This document shows, piece by piece, positions 9,105-19,723 of a stretch of 64,000 nt of DNA. The notes under the pieces are model-generated. The model saw only the letters and a program-made list of their open reading frames with translations. It was not told the origin of the DNA and did no database searches. The stretch spans positions 16,129,290 through 16,193,289 of the forward strand of contig OX031061.1 of the NCBI GenBank assembly GCA_943736015.1, read 5' to 3'. Made by a program: the position numbers and the translations under genes. Source of the DNA: Tridacna crocea. Lineage: Eukaryota; Mollusca; Bivalvia; Cardiida; Cardiidae. How positions within the stretch are numbered: the stretch's first letter is position 1; every line of letters starts with the position of its first letter.

Positions 9105-9840
9105 TGATCTGAGCTTGAAGTCGAACAAGTGCTTAAGGTGAGCTTTTATGATCATACTGTGTCTGTGGCCCATTGTGCATCATGTGGTTGTCAACATTTA
9201 CCTTATGTTTACTCTATTGGCCAACATCTTCGCGAGCCAAGATTACAATCACTACATGGATCTTACCTTGGCTGATCGAGCCCGATTTCGAGATTCCTGC
9301 AATGCGCCCTCTATTGGATGCTGGTTAATACCCTTTACATCATATTTGTAAAAGGCAATGTAAGATCTTTTTAAAAACTGCTTACGAATACACATGAAGC
9401 AATAAGCAGACATCCACTTGGGTTTCCATGTTTACCTTTTATTCAAAAGGTAACAACCTGATTCTATTTTTATCAAAGATGAAATGCTACGATCGATTTC
9501 ATTCGTTGCAGTTAGAGCTGGTTGCGTCCAATGAAAAAGCTTATGGGGGAATGTAAAAATCAAGCTCGATCAACCAAGGGTAGAGTAGTGTACTGTATTG
9601 TCAGCCTTGGCTTGCAATTCATGAAACTTAGAATATTTGTCTGGATAACATCCGGACAAGTTTGAAATGGGGTCAAGTCAGAAAGTAGGTCACCAGGCCA
9701 AATCGTTGTCAAACCTTGTGAGTGGTATGGAGGCCACATTTTCACATTATCAGCCTAATATTCTTGGAACAGATCAGAATGCCTGTCTTTATCATATCTT
9801 AGTCAAGTTTGAAATTGGATGAAAAAGATCACATTAATAT
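9105..9840 (+). mobile_element. 145-bp-type element (family H), interrupted by family C
   Basis: The head is at 9105-9223 (GAGCTTGAAG..., AAGGTGAGCTTTTATGATCATA). The tail unit at 9616-9840 (TCATGAAACTTAGAATATTTGTCTGG, AGTAGGTCACCAGG, GGAGGCCACATTTTC) resumes the same unit after the nested element. Confidence 0.65.
9224..9615 (+). mobile_element. Family C MITE nested in family H element
   Basis: It starts with CATCTTCGCGAGCCAAG. The body matches the copy at 525, and the right end is slightly truncated (CTTGGCTTGC). Confidence 0.8.
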
Positions 9841-9982
9841 GTTACTGTTTTCTACAAGTTCACACCGAGCTTGACTGGTTTTACATTGGTAACTTGGTCT
9901 AATGTGGCTCAGGATTTTAGAGGCAGCATAGCCCATATTCACCAATAAAGTTCAATATGTTCAGTCTTTTCCTGCAGAATTT

Positions 9983-10060
9983 CCTAAATTTGAAAGTAGT
10001 TCAACTTCTGATTGGCTAAACCAAATAGTTTAGCCAATCAGGAATTATATGATATTCCAA
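9983..10060. mobile_element. Palindrome with CTGATTGGCTAAACC arms
   Basis: CTGATTGGCTAAACCAAATAG and its inverse TAGTTTAGCCAATCAG face each other at about 10005-10042. The same hairpin core is at 43281-43352, so it is a small palindromic MITE rather than chance. Confidence 0.6.
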
Positions 10061-10404
10061 TGTATAAAATCTTAAAGAATAAGGCTGAATGTTCTGAGGA
10101 ACGGTGGCAAATACGGACGCAGAGACATTGAAATGCAGGAAAAGGTGCCATATTGTTTTCTACTGGTTCTACTGTACTGAAGATTACATAAGATGATAGG
10201 ATAAGATTGCTGTCCAAGGTTTGACTTGCGTAATATTTGGTCGTTATGAAACTTGTCATGTCTGATATTACCCATTAAAGTAACCATTTGGTGACATAAT
10301 AGCGGTAAACTGTTACTAGGTCAGTCTTGTTATGCTGTACCTTGCAAATAAACTGTCTTTAATCAGTCTGCTAGGAATGGTATCATAGTCCAAGGAGCCT
10401 GAGG

Positions 10405-10604
10405 TTCTCTTTTTATATTTTTACGACCTTGAACAACAAGGCTTTTGAAAACATTTTTGGAAAAGGAGAAAATGCTGGTAACCAGCATTTTCTCCTTTTC
10501 CAACAATTTTTTTTGTGTATATAGAAAAAGATTGAATTTTTCATCCACAAAATTGAATATTTTCATTTTAAAAAAAGTGTGAACTTTTGTCATGTGGTAA
10601 AGAT
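10405..10604 (-). mobile_element. Diverged type-1 PC-MITE
   Basis: The core pairs well (GGAAAAGGAGAAAATGCTGG / CCAGCATTTTCTCCTTTTCC, loop GGTAACC), but the termini have decayed and no TTAA remains. Confidence 0.75.
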
Positions 10605-10609
10605 TTTTA

Positions 10610-11370
10610 GACTGGAACTGTGCAATTGGCTGGCTAGTAATTACAAAAAGAAATGGGACACAGATAAGATTGGCATAGGCAATGAACCATTCCAAGTTTT
10701 ATCTTTCCCATTTATAGTATTGGATTCCTGTTCATGACTAGAGCTACAGTATTAAAATCAATGAAAATTTGACCTTTTATTATTATGGAATACATTTTCT
10801 TGAGAAGGTTTCTGCAGCTGGTAATAAAAAAAGAAACAGAAACCATTTTGTGTGTGTGTAGGGGTGGGGTGGGGGAGGGAGGGGGAGGAGGGTGTTTTTT
10901 GCAGGAAATGTCAAGGTACTGTCAGAGACCTGTTGTCACCTGATCTGCATTATCTCCTGCTAGATGGCATTCATAAAACTCATCTATCTGATTTGGGCAT
11001 CCTGGGTACAGAACCATACTGCTTTTCTACGCAACAACTGTTACATTGAATTTCAAACTAAAATAAATGTTTACTCAACAAAATGCTACCTGGTGTGATT
11101 CACTCAGCTATGATCAGCATTTTAGAGAAATCTGGAGCTAGGACAGGCCTGATTTCTCCTCAAACGTATTGATAAAAGCCATTTTTTCCATTGCTACTTT
11201 AAAGTGTGTATTACTACAATCTCCCCAATATTGGGGAGAGTGATGCCTCTTATAAGACAGGTTAAATCTTTTAAGTATATGGTAAGTGCAGATAATGACC
11301 TGATACATGGTTAGTCTGCAACTTAATAAATATCAAAGCACAGCAGGTACTGTATTTCTCCATACGAAAG
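10610..11370. other. Unassigned non-coding DNA
   Basis: No coding exon or known element is visible. It contains the G-run at 10861 and a short perfect palindrome CTCCCCAATATTGGGGAG at about 11221. Confidence 0.5.
10859..10893 (+). other. G-quadruplex-forming run
   Basis: Seven G-tracts of three or more are separated by one or two bases (GGGGTGGGGTGGGGGAGGGA, then GGGGGAGGAGGG). This satisfies the usual four-tract quadruplex pattern on the + strand. Confidence 0.7.
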
Positions 11371-11787
11371 TGCCCTCCCTGGCTGAAGGCCAGTGGGCTT
11401 ATGTCATGGCCCGTTGTCCGTCGTGCATCTGTCCGGTCGACCGTCCGTGAGTCAATTTTTATTTCAAACATCTTCTTTGAAACAACCCATCCAAATTTGA
11501 TGAAACTTCAGATATAATCCTGCCATGGTCCTCTTTAGGATTTCTTGAAAGGATTTGATTCCTTCAAAACCTCTGGTCGCCATGGCAAAAAAAACTGAAA
11601 AAAATTTTTTTCTAAAAATCTTCTCTGAAACCACAAGGCCCAGGGCCACTGAATTTGGCATTTAGCTTTATCTAATGACCTTTAACAAGTTTCTTCATAT
11701 TATAGTCCTGGGGTCAAAATTTGATCCATTCCAGGGATCATAAGTTTAACATGGGCTTCCATATATAGTTTCTTCAATTTAAACATT

Positions 11788-11852
11788 AATCAAGGGAAGT
11801 AACTCTAGTTATAAAGAATAAAGTTTGTTAATATTTACCTCCCTTGATTATC
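11788..11852. repeat. Short hairpin AATCAAGGGAAGTAA
   Basis: TTAATCAAGGGAAGTAACTC and TTTACCTCCCTTGATTATC are near-inverse over about 15 bp, giving a 65 bp foldback. Confidence 0.5.
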
Positions 11853-11920
11853 AACCTGCAGTGATCCATGATTGGTGGCAGATAGCTAAGTTTTTTGATA
11901 AAAAAAATATTCTGTTTTCA

Positions 11921-11940
11921 GAGAGAGAGAGAGAGAGAGA
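11921..11940. repeat. (GA)10 microsatellite
   Basis: Ten uninterrupted GA units. Confidence 0.9.
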
Positions 11941-12048
11941 TTCATTTTGATATTAATAGTCATGCTCATATGAGAGGAATTTTAATTTCAAATTAAGATT
12001 TCTGTCATTCAGGTTTTTTCCAAAAACTTTACCTTTTATGCCAATGAA

Positions 12049-12141
12049 TTAACCTGCTTGTATGCCTGACAGTGTTCATTGTTTTCAAAATCCCTCTTTT
12101 TCAGGGTTATGAACCCTTCAATTTGTGTGGAAAAGGGTTAA
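12049..12141 (+). mobile_element. PC-MITE right-end remnant
   Basis: It keeps TTCATTGTTTTCAAAA, CAGGGTTATGAACCC and GGAAAAGGGTTAA. The rest is missing. Confidence 0.45.
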
Positions 12142-12188
12142 AAAGCCAGTGGAGTGATACAGGGCCATCATGGCCCTCTTTCATATTT

Positions 12189-14165
12189 CTGGCAGGAAAT
12201 CTAAAAATATCTGAAGAGGCTACATAGCCTTTTAAGGGAATATCGTCAAATTTTTTTTGTAATTTTTTGATTCTCAATTGGTGATGGATGATTTGTATTG
12301 TTTTTTGCTCTCCTGAGCATGAAGTGCTCAGAGTGAGCTATTGTGATAGTGCTGTGTCCGGCATGGGATGTGTGTCGACAACTTTTACCTTGTGTATGCT
12401 CTAGAGGCCACATTTTTTGTCTGATACTCATGAAACTTAGTCAGAATGTTTGCCTTGATGAAATCCCAGACAAGTTTGAAATTGGGTTATGTCGGGTCAA
12501 AAACTAGGTCACTAGGTCAAATTTTAGAAACGCCTTGTGTACGCTCTAGAGGCCACATTTTCAGTCCGATACTCATGAAAGTTTGTCAGAATGTTTGCTT
12601 TAATAAAATGTCGGAGGATTTTGAAAATGGGTCATGTCGGGTCATAAACTAGGTCACTAGGTCAAATCTTAGAAAAACCTTGTGAACGCTGTAGAGGCCA
12701 CTTTTTTAGTCTGATATCATGAAAGTTCATCAGAATGTTTGCCTCGATGATACCTTGGACTACTCTGAAAATGGGTCATATGGGTTCAAAAACTAGGTCA
12801 CTAGATCAATTCTTAGAAAAACCATGTGTAAGCTCTAGAGGCCACATTTTCAGCCTGATACTCATGAAACTTGGTCAAAATGTTTGCCTCGATGATATCT
12901 CGGATGAGATTATAAAATGGGTCATGTCAGGTCAAAAGCTAGGTCACTATGTCAAATCTTAGAAAAACCTTATGTACGCTCTAGAGGCTACATTTTCATT
13001 CCGATACACATGAAAGTTTGTTAAAAGATTTGCCTCAATGATATCTTGAATGAGTTTGAAAATGGGTCATGCCAGGTTAACAACTAGGCCACTGGGTCAA
13101 ATCTTTGAAAAAATTTACATACGCTCTAGAGGCCACATTTTCAGTCCGATACTCATGCAAGTTGGTCAGAATGTTTGCCTCAATGATATCTCAGATGAGT
13201 TCGAAAATGAGTCATGTCAGGTAAAAAACTAGGTCAAATCTTAGAAAAACCCTGTGTACGCTCTAGAGGCCATATTTTCAGTCTAAAACTCTTGAAAGTT
13301 GGTCAAAATGTTTGTCTTGATGATATCTTTCATGAGTTTCAAATTGGGTGATGTCTGGTCAAAAACTAGGTCACCAGGTCAAGTGTTAGAAAAACCTTTT
13401 GTACGCTCTAGAGGCCACATTTGCAGTCCAAAACTCTTGTAAGTTGGTCAGAATGTTTGTCTTGATGATATCTCTGACGAATTTGAAAATGGGTCATGTT
13501 GGGTCAGAAACTAGGTTACCAGGTCAAATATTAGAAAAACCTTCTATACGCTCTAGATGCTACATTTTCATTTCAACACTTGAAAATTGGTCAGAATGTT
13601 TGCCTTGATAATATCTTGGATGAGATTGAAAATGGATCATGTTCGGTCAAAAACTAGGTCAATAGGTCAAATATTGTAAAAACCTTGTGTATGCTCTGGA
13701 GGGCACATTTTCTGTCTGATACTCCTGAAACTTGTTCATAATGTTTGTCTTGGTGATACCTTGAATGAGTTTGAAAATGGGTCATTTGGAGTAAAAAACT
13801 AGGTTACTGGGTCAAATATTAGAAAAACCTTGTGTACACTCTAGAGGCCACATTTTCTGCCTGATACTCTTCAGACTTGGTCAGAATGTTTGTTTTGGTG
13901 ATGTCTCAAAAGTGTTTGATAATGGGTAATTGTCAGGTCCAAAACTAGGTCACTTGGTCAAATCTTAGAAAAAACTTTTGTATGCTGCAGAGGCCACATT
14001 TTCAGTCCAATACTCATGAAACTTGGTCAGAATGTTTGTCTTGCTGATATCTCAAAAGTGTTTTATAATGGGTAATGTGTGATAAAAAACTAGGTCACTG
14101 GGAAACTAGATTGAAAATGGTTCATGTTTGGTGAATAGACTCAAAATCTAAATACCCACCTTTAA
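12189..14165. mobile_element. Family E MITE split by a 145-bp-tandem element
   Basis: 12189-12303 (GGCAGGAAATC...TACATAGCCTTTTAAGGGAA...GATTTGTATTGTTTTTT) matches the interior of the copy at 35398. 14141-14165 (ATCTAAATACCCACCTTTAA) supplies its right terminus. The two parts are separated by the tandem element. The left terminus is not visible. Confidence 0.65.
12304..14140 (+). mobile_element. 145-bp-tandem element (family H), 12 units
   Basis: The head reads CTCTCCTGAGCATGAAGTGC, TCAGAGTGAGC and TGTGATAGTGCTGTGTCCGG. About twelve head-to-tail units follow; the CTCTAGAGGCCAC landmark recurs at 12401, 12546, 12691, 12835, 12981, 13126, 13263, 13408, 13553, 13696, 13841 and 13987, mostly 145 bp apart. 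Each unit includes CTCATGAAACTTGGTCAGAA, TTGATGATATCT and AACTAGGTCACTAGGTCAAA. It is non-coding. Short ORFs across it are by-products of the repeat. Confidence 0.85.
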
Positions 14166-14384
14166 CCCTTTACCACACTATCCCGACTTTTAACACCCCT
14201 GTGAAAGAAGCCTTTTGAAAACATTGTGGGAAAAAGAGGAAATGCTGGTAACCAGCATTTTTTCCTTTTCCCATAATGTTCTCTATCCTGTTGGAACAAA
14301 TTTCAGTTGGTATGTTGTTTTTGTCATCTGCAAATGCTTTCAATTTGGACCTGTCTAAAATTTTGTTGTTTGGTAAAAAGTTAA
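14162..14384 (-). mobile_element. Type-1 PC-MITE
   Basis: It begins at the TTTAA that ends the family E element and ends in TTAA. The core is slightly mismatched (GGGAAAAAGAGGAAATGCTGG). Confidence 0.85.
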
Positions 14385-14413
14385 ATCATGATAACTGAAT
14401 GTACATTTGTTGA

Positions 14414-14647
14414 TTAACCCCTTACCAAACGACAAATTTATAAACTGATCCAAATCAAAAGCATTAAATTTGCAGACGACAAAATAAAAGTGACTGAAGA
14501 TTTGAAATTTGTGTCTTGAAGAGTAGAAAACATTGTGGGAAAAGGAGAAAATGCTGGTTACCTCCATTTTCTCCTTTTCCCACAATGTTTTTTAAAGGCT
14601 ACTTTCTCTGGGTAGTCAAAAGTAGGGATTGTGTGGTAATGAGTTAG
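14414..14647 (+). mobile_element. Type-1 PC-MITE with damaged loop
   Basis: The left end is TTAACCCCTTACC and the right end is GGTAATGAGTTAG. The second arm reads ACCTCCATTTTCTCC, so the loop-proximal base pairs (GCTGG/CCAGC) are lost. Confidence 0.8.
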
Positions 14648-14759
14648 ATTGACTGTATTTGAAGAATTTGATGAGCATTAAATTTTCCTTTAATTTTATT
14701 AATATTTCCTCTTAACAATTATTATAACACAAAGAAATACAATATTAATTTTTTTTTGC

Positions 14760-14832
14760 AAATTGTGTACAAAATAAAAGCTCAAATTGTGTACAAAATG
14801 AAAGCTCAAATTGTGTACAAAATGAAAGCTCC
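14760..14832. repeat. 24-bp tandem repeat, three copies
   Basis: The unit AAATTGTGTACAAAATGAAAGCTC starts at 14760, 14784 and 14808 with one substitution in the first unit. Confidence 0.85.
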
Positions 14833-14927
14833 CTATCTAATTGTTTTGCATTGCTCCCCAGAGCCTGTATAAGGAGAACTACAGTATTTTTGACACTCTT
14901 ATACTCCTTTTTCGACTGACAGCCCAT

Positions 14928-15325
14928 CTTCGCAGGCCAAAGCTGACGATTCAGTACGTTACTCTACCCTTGGCGGATCAAGCTTGATTTTTACGTTCAC
15001 CCAATAGGCTTTTTCACTGGATGCGGCCAGCCCTAGCTGCAACAAATGAAATCCCTTGTAGCATTTCATCTTTGAAAAAATAGAACAAGGTCGCTGCCTT
15101 TCGAATAGAAGGTAAACGTGGGAACCCACGTGGATGTCTGCTTATCACTTCATGTGTATTTGAAAGTGGTTTGTAAAAAGATATTTCATTGGCTTTTAGA
15201 AATATGATGCAAAGGGGAGTAATAACCAGCATCCAATAGAGGGCGCATCGCAGGAATCTCGAAATTGGGCTCAATCAGCCAAGGTAAGGTCCACATAGTG
15301 ATCGTAAACTTGGCTCACGAAGATG
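14928..15325 (-). mobile_element. Family C MITE
   Basis: It begins CATCTTCGCAGGCCAAAGC and ends CTTGGCTCACGAAGATG. The body is the reverse complement of the copy at 525, including the inverse of the CACATGAAGTGATAAGCAGA block. Confidence 0.85.
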
Positions 15326-15592
15326 CTGACAGCCAAGCGTTGTCACCTGCATTTCGTGGTTACTCTGGTTATCTCTTTATCGGATGAGAAATTATCAGAC
15401 TTGTCCATTATGATCCATGTCTGTACTATATACACTGGTTTAAGACCTCCCCAGGGCTTCTACCAAAAGCAGCAAATAAATCGTAGACATTAATATTCAG
15501 TCAAGTAATGACTGGAAGTAATTGCAAACTCAAAGTTGCTCTTGTCTTGAGTGTGCAAATTCTGTTTTTGATCTATACTGAACACAAAATTA

Positions 15593-15822
15593 CCTAACAC
15601 CTTTCCTAATCGGCAAATTGTGGTCCAGACTAAATTGAAAGCATTTTGCAGATGACAAATTAAGAGTTGCTAAAAGATGATTTTTATATATGGTAGGGTA
15701 GAAAACATTGTTGGAAAAGGAGAAAATGCTGGTTACCAGCATTTTCTCCTTTTCACACATTGTTTTCAAAAGGCTTCTATTCCTGACCCGTAAAAACCAG
15801 GGATTGTTTGGGAAAGGGTTAA
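15593..15822 (+). mobile_element. Type-4 PC-MITE
   Basis: The right end is TTCCTGACCCGTAAAAACCA, then GGATTGTTTGGGAAAGGGTTAA. The left end is eroded (TAACACCTTTCCTAATCGG). The core is well paired with loop GGTTACC. Confidence 0.8.
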
Positions 15823-16009
15823 ATTATGAAAGACACTGAAAGGCCAGAGATCAGTCTACATGTTGTTCTTTGCCATCTGAACCTTATTGACAACATAGGC
15901 ACCGGCTATGAAACTTTGCCAATGACAGTGGATAAGCACCAAATAAACTCTAAATATAGATATTCAGTCAAGAAATAATGAGCTAAAATAATTCCAAACT
16001 CAAAGTTCT

Positions 16010-16344
16010 AATGTCTTCAGTTGGGTGTCTCTCCATACACTGCGGACAGTGTAGACCATAGATCAAGCTGCACCTTTTGTGCAGTCTGATCTTGATATAC
16101 AGTGGTCGCAAAAGTAACTTAACTCAGTGACAAGCACCTAAAGGGATAATACGATTAGGCCTGTTATTGACAGAAAACCCTCCCACACAAGTAATTATGT
16201 TGGGATGCTCCAGTTTTCTTTATTTATTGATTCTCCGCTGAATTGCGTGGTAGCTGTGTTCTGTTCCCTGTAACCTTGTCCGGTATTTACCAGTTATTCA
16301 AGATCCCATTCGGACTGTAATTCTGAAGAATTTTTTTAAATGTT
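16010..16344. other. Unassigned non-coding DNA
   Basis: No gene or recognised element is seen here. A TGTGCAGTCTGATCTTGATA string resembles sequence near 35076, so part of it may be an unlisted repeat. Confidence 0.45.
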
Positions 16345-16404
16345 GAAAGTGACACCAGCTTTGACGACCCTTTTGAAAACATTGCCACTAAAGAGAAAAG
16401 CTGT
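16345..16404 (-). mobile_element. Type-1 PC-MITE fragment
   Basis: Contains CAGCTTTGACGACCCTTTTGAAAACATTG, a left portion of a minus-oriented copy, directly abutting a type-2 copy. Confidence 0.45.
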
Positions 16405-16603
16405 TTTACCCTTTACTCCATAGATACTAATTTCTACGCTTTGCTTGTAGGAGCCTTTGGAAAACACTGTGGCAAAGGTGAAATTGCTCATGACGCTACA
16501 CTATCAAAAGGTGTCATATACACATAAGAAACAGCTTCATCCTTGCTTTTCTTTAGGGTCAATTAGAGATACCATAGAAATGCCTTATGGGGTAAAGGGT
16601 TAA
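16405..16603 (+). mobile_element. Type-2 PC-MITE lacking second palindrome arm
   Basis: The termini are normal, but the core runs GTGGCAAAGGTGAAATTGCTC, ATGACG, then directly CTACACTATCAAAAGG. The complementary arm is deleted. Confidence 0.8.
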
Positions 16604-16835
16604 ACTATTTACCAAATGACAAAATTTCAGGCTGGTCCAAATTGAAAGCATTTGCAGACAACAAAAAAAAAAAAACCATTTGCTCAAAAAATGAAATTTG
16701 TTTTGGGAAGGGTGGAAAACATTGCGGGAAAAGGAGAAAATTCTGTTACCAGCATTTTCTCCCTTTCCCACAATGTTTTCATAAGGCTTTTTCTTGAAAG
16801 TTGTCAAAACTCGGGATTGTATGGCAACGAGTTAA
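16600..16835 (+). mobile_element. Type-1 PC-MITE
   Basis: It shares TTAA with the preceding type-2 copy and contains a poly-A expansion (16662-16675). The core is almost paired, with AATTCTGTTACC at the loop. Confidence 0.85.
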
Positions 16836-16894
16836 CCAGTAATCATGATGGGGTTTATTCGTCTTATAAGCCCTCTTTCTTCATTGTTTTGACA

Positions 16895-17012
16895 ACAGAT
16901 GGATCGGAAAGCAGCCACTGAGTTTGGAAGAATATTGTGTAAAGCACTGGTAACAGATACTCTAGGAAAGCATTGATAGGTGTACTGGCTGCAGTATAAT
17001 TGAAATATTCAG
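16895..17012 (+). mobile_element. SINE-2 fragment
   Basis: Matches the 3' body of the SINE at 30549 (GGAAAGCAGCCACTGAGTTTGG, AAGAATATTGTGTAAAG, ACTGGCTGCAGTATAATTGAAAT). Confidence 0.6.
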
Positions 17013-17080
17013 GTAAAGACCAAACAGGCCAACAAACAATCATGCCAGGACCAGCATGGTACCTTACCTACCTTTCACAG

Positions 17081-18231
17081 CTAATTTTGTTTCTGTGAAA
17101 AAGTAAAAATCATTTTGGGAAAGAGAGAAAATGCTGGTTACCTCAATTTTCTCCTTTTCCCAACAATGCTTTCAGAAAGCTTCTTCCTCAAGGTTGTTAA
17201 AACCAGGGATTGTTTTTATACGCCCGTCGAAGACGGGATGTATTATGGGATCACCTGTGGCGGGCAGGCGGGCGGGTGGGTGGGTGGGCGGCTTCCAGTT
17301 CTTTGTCCGGAGCTTGCTTAATTTTTGAGTTATTGCCCTTTGTTGTTTTTCATACTTGAATTTTGTCCGGAGCATATCTCCAAAACTATGCTAGCTAGGG
17401 TTATGAAATTTCATGGGTGGATAGATCTCATTGAGGGGGAGTGCAGTGCACAGGAATCATAACTCTTGCTCGGTTAATTTTTGAGTTATTGCCCTTTGTT
17501 GTTTTTCATACTTAAATTTTGTCCGGTGTATATCTCCAAAACTATACTAGCTACGGTTATGAAATTTTTATGGGTGGATAGATCTCATCAAGGGAGAGTG
17601 CAGTGCACAAGAATCATAACTCTTGCTCGCTTAATTTTTGAGTTCTTACCCATTGTTGTTTTTCATACTTGAATTTTGTCCGGAGCATATCTTCAGAACT
17701 ATAGTAGCTACGGTTATGAAATTTCATGGGTGGATAGATCTCACTGAGGTGGAGTGCAGTGCACAAGAATCCTAACTCTTGCTTCCTTAATTTTTGAATT
17801 ATTGCCCTTTGTCATTTTTTATACTTGAATTTTGTCTGGTGACTATCTCCAAAACTATACCAGCTAGGGTTATGAAATTTCATGGGTGGATAGATCTCAC
17901 CGAGGGGGAGTGCATTGCACAGGAATCATAACTCTTCCTTGCTTAATTTTTGAGTTATTGCCTTTTGTCGTTTTTCATACTTGATTTTTGTCCGAAGCAT
18001 ATCTCCAAAACTATACTAGCTACGATTATGAAATTTCATGGGTGGATAGATCTCATCGATGTTGAGTGCAGTGCACAGGAATCACAACTCTTTCTTGCTT
18101 AATTTTTGAGTTATTGCCCTTTGTTGTTTTTCATACTTGAATTTTGTCCGATGCATGCCCCAGCTTTACAACTTGGGGTAAGACGGGCGTATCTTGCGAC
18201 AATTTGCTGCTCTTGTTTGGTAAAGGGTTAA
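17081..18231 (+). mobile_element. Type-1 PC-MITE split by the 156-bp-tandem element
   Basis: 17081-17216 carries the palindrome and right sub-terminal part as far as ACCAGGGATTGTTT. The terminus GTTTGGTAAAGGGTTAA resumes at about 18215. GTTT on both sides may be part of a target duplication. Confidence 0.7.
17217..18214 (+). mobile_element. 156-bp-tandem element with ACGCCCGTC ends
   Basis: The ends TATACGCCCGTCGAAGACGGG and GTAAGACGGGCGTAT are inverted. Between them are about five units marked by GAGTGCAGTGCACA at 17438, 17595, 17751, 17907 and 18063 (period ~156 bp). Each has TGAGTTATTGCCCTTTGTTG, AACTATACTAGCTACGG and CATGGGTGGATAGATCTCA. It is non-coding. Confidence 0.85.
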
Positions 18232-18349
18232 CTCTGTACCAGGTAGCAAAGCTTTAGACTAGTGTCCAAATTGATGACAAATTCAGTGTGGCTTAACTCA
18301 TTACCAAATGACAAAATTTTAGACAGGTTCAAATTGAAGGCATTTGCAA
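18228..18349 (+). mobile_element. Two partial type-1 PC-MITEs
   Basis: The first (18228-18296) runs to CAGTGTGGCTTAA. There a second copy starts (TTAACTCATTACCAAATGACA) and runs to CATTTGCAA, where a SINE begins. The TTAA used is the same internal one as in the copy split at 5715. Confidence 0.6.
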
Positions 18350-18497
18350 CTCTGCTGAAGCATGTGAGAAAAGTACTAGTTGGTGGCTTTGGAAAGAAAG
18401 TTACTGGTATGAGAAAGCCAGGAAACACATATTCGTCACCGACCGCCGTGATATGACCTCAGCTGTTAAAGTGGTGTTAAACCCCAATACAACCAAC
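18350..18497 (+). mobile_element. SINE-1, 5'-truncated
   Basis: Matches the body and tail of the SINE at 45217: CTGCTGAAGCATGTGAGAAA, GGTGGCTTTGGAAAGAAAGTT, TGTTAAAGTGGTGTTAAACC and an ACAACCAACCAA tail. The tRNA-like head is missing. Confidence 0.75.
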
Positions 18498-18509
18498 CAA
18501 CTCATCATT

Positions 18510-18585
18510 GTCTTGACTTATTAGGAAAGCATCCAGTGGTTTGGGAATATTATTGTATGAAGTATTGGTAAAAGAAACGCTTGGA
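18510..18585 (+). mobile_element. SINE-2 fragment
   Basis: Resembles the SINE-2 segment GGCTTGGGAAGAATATTGTG...ACTGGTAA...AGAAAC, diverged. Confidence 0.4.
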
Positions 18586-18771
18586 AACGAAACCAAAATT
18601 GGTTTGGAAGAAAAAAGCACTATCAATCTGTTTACTAAGAAAATTCGGGAAACCAAGATATCTGCCTTTTAATTCATAGATGGACATCATTATAGAGAAC
18701 TGGAAAATGTCTCTTTTTATTCATGGAAATTAAGATATTTTCATCATGATTATTGTTTATAAGGCCTCTGA

Positions 18772-18985
18772 AACCCTTTTACTGTACAATCCTATCTCAG
18801 GAAAAAGCCTTTTGAAAATATTGTGGAAAAAGGAGAAAATGCTGGTAACCAGCATTTTCTCCTTTTTCCACAATGTTTTCTACTCTTTCAAATTCAGATT
18901 TCAACTTTTTAGTCACATTTATTTTGTCCCCTGCAAATGTTTCCAATTTTAACAGGTCTAAAATTTAGTCGTTTAGTAAAGAGTT
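18772..18985 (-). mobile_element. Type-1 PC-MITE with compensated arms
   Basis: The core reads ATTGTGGAAAAAGGAG... and ...CTCCTTTTTCCACAAT. The usual GTGGGAAAA / TTTTCCCAC pair has changed on both arms, so the stem is still perfect. The termini are eroded. Confidence 0.85.
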
Positions 18986-19011
18986 ATTACCATAACAGAT
19001 GACTATAATGT

Positions 19012-19164
19012 TAACGTACCAGTGGTCTAGATTGAAAGCATTTGCAGATGATAAATGTCACCTAAAACATAAAATGTGGTATTCAAATGACATAAAGCAT
19101 TAATGGAAATGGAGAAACTGCTGGTTACAAGCATTTTCTCCTTTTTCCAGAATGTACCACAATG
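19012..19164 (+). mobile_element. Diverged type-1 PC-MITE
   Basis: It keeps GGTCTAGATTGAAAGCATTTGC and a mismatched core (GGAGAAACTGCTGGTTACAA). It abuts the next copy. Confidence 0.55.
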
Positions 19165-19379
19165 TTTTTTACCCTTTGCCAAACGACAAAATTATAGACT
19201 GGTCCAAATTGAAAGCATTTGTAGATGCCAAAATAATTGTGACTCAAATGTTGAAAGTTGGTTTGGGAGGAATGAAAAACATAATGGGTAAAGGAGAAAA
19301 TGCTGGTTACCAGCATGTTATCAAAAGGCTTTTTTGTCTCATGGTTGTTAAAAGTCAGGATTGTGTAGTAAAGAGTTAA
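19165..19379 (+). mobile_element. Type-1 PC-MITE lacking most of second arm
   Basis: It has a normal left half. After GGTTACCAGCATG the sequence jumps to TTATCAAAAGGC, so the rest of the second arm is deleted. It ends in TTAA shared with the next copy. Confidence 0.75.
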
Positions 19380-19605
19380 CCCATTATCACACAATTCCTA
19401 CTTTTGACGACCCTGAGAAAGATTAGCCTTTAGAAACATTGTGGGAAAAAGAGAAGATGCTGTATACCAGCATTTTCTCCTTTTCCTACGATGTTTTCTA
19501 ACTCTCACAAAGCAAATTTCAAATTTTCAATCATTTTTATTTTGTCGTCTGCAAATGCTTTCATTAACGACAAGCCTAAAATGTTGTCATTTGGTAACAA
19601 GTTAA
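19376..19605 (-). mobile_element. Type-1 PC-MITE
   Basis: TTAA is at both ends. The core is mutated at several pairs (GGGAAAAAGAGAAGATGCTG, TATACCAGC). Confidence 0.85.
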
Positions 19606-19723
19606 ATAGGCTTTTTCCTCGGAGTTGACATTTTAGTACTTAGATAGTTTATGATCGAAGTCCCAGAATATTTTAACCTTTCAGTACTGTAGGCTTAACA
19701 GGGACTTTTGCAAACAGCACAGG

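Larger units (their letters stand above)
11375..12188 (+). mobile_element. Family H-type element, 'GGCCAGTGG' ends
   Basis: The start reads GGCCAGTGGGCTTATGTCATGGCCCG then TGTCCGTCGTGC. The far end reads GCCAGTGGAGTGATACAGGG then CCATCATGGCCCTC. The inside has motifs shared with 57022 (TTTTATTTCAAACATCTTC, CAAATTTGATGAAACTTCA). A diverged PC-MITE remnant and a small hairpin lie within. Confidence 0.6.

Noticed and set aside
9148..9351. Possible coding exon with hydrophobic peptide
   Set aside because: It spans the junction of a family H head and a family C MITE. There is no splice signal or conservation.
12400..14000. CRISPR-like or LTR-like repeat array
   Set aside because: The 145-bp units are contiguous with no unique spacers and no terminal repeats of LTR type. 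It is a tandem-core transposable element.
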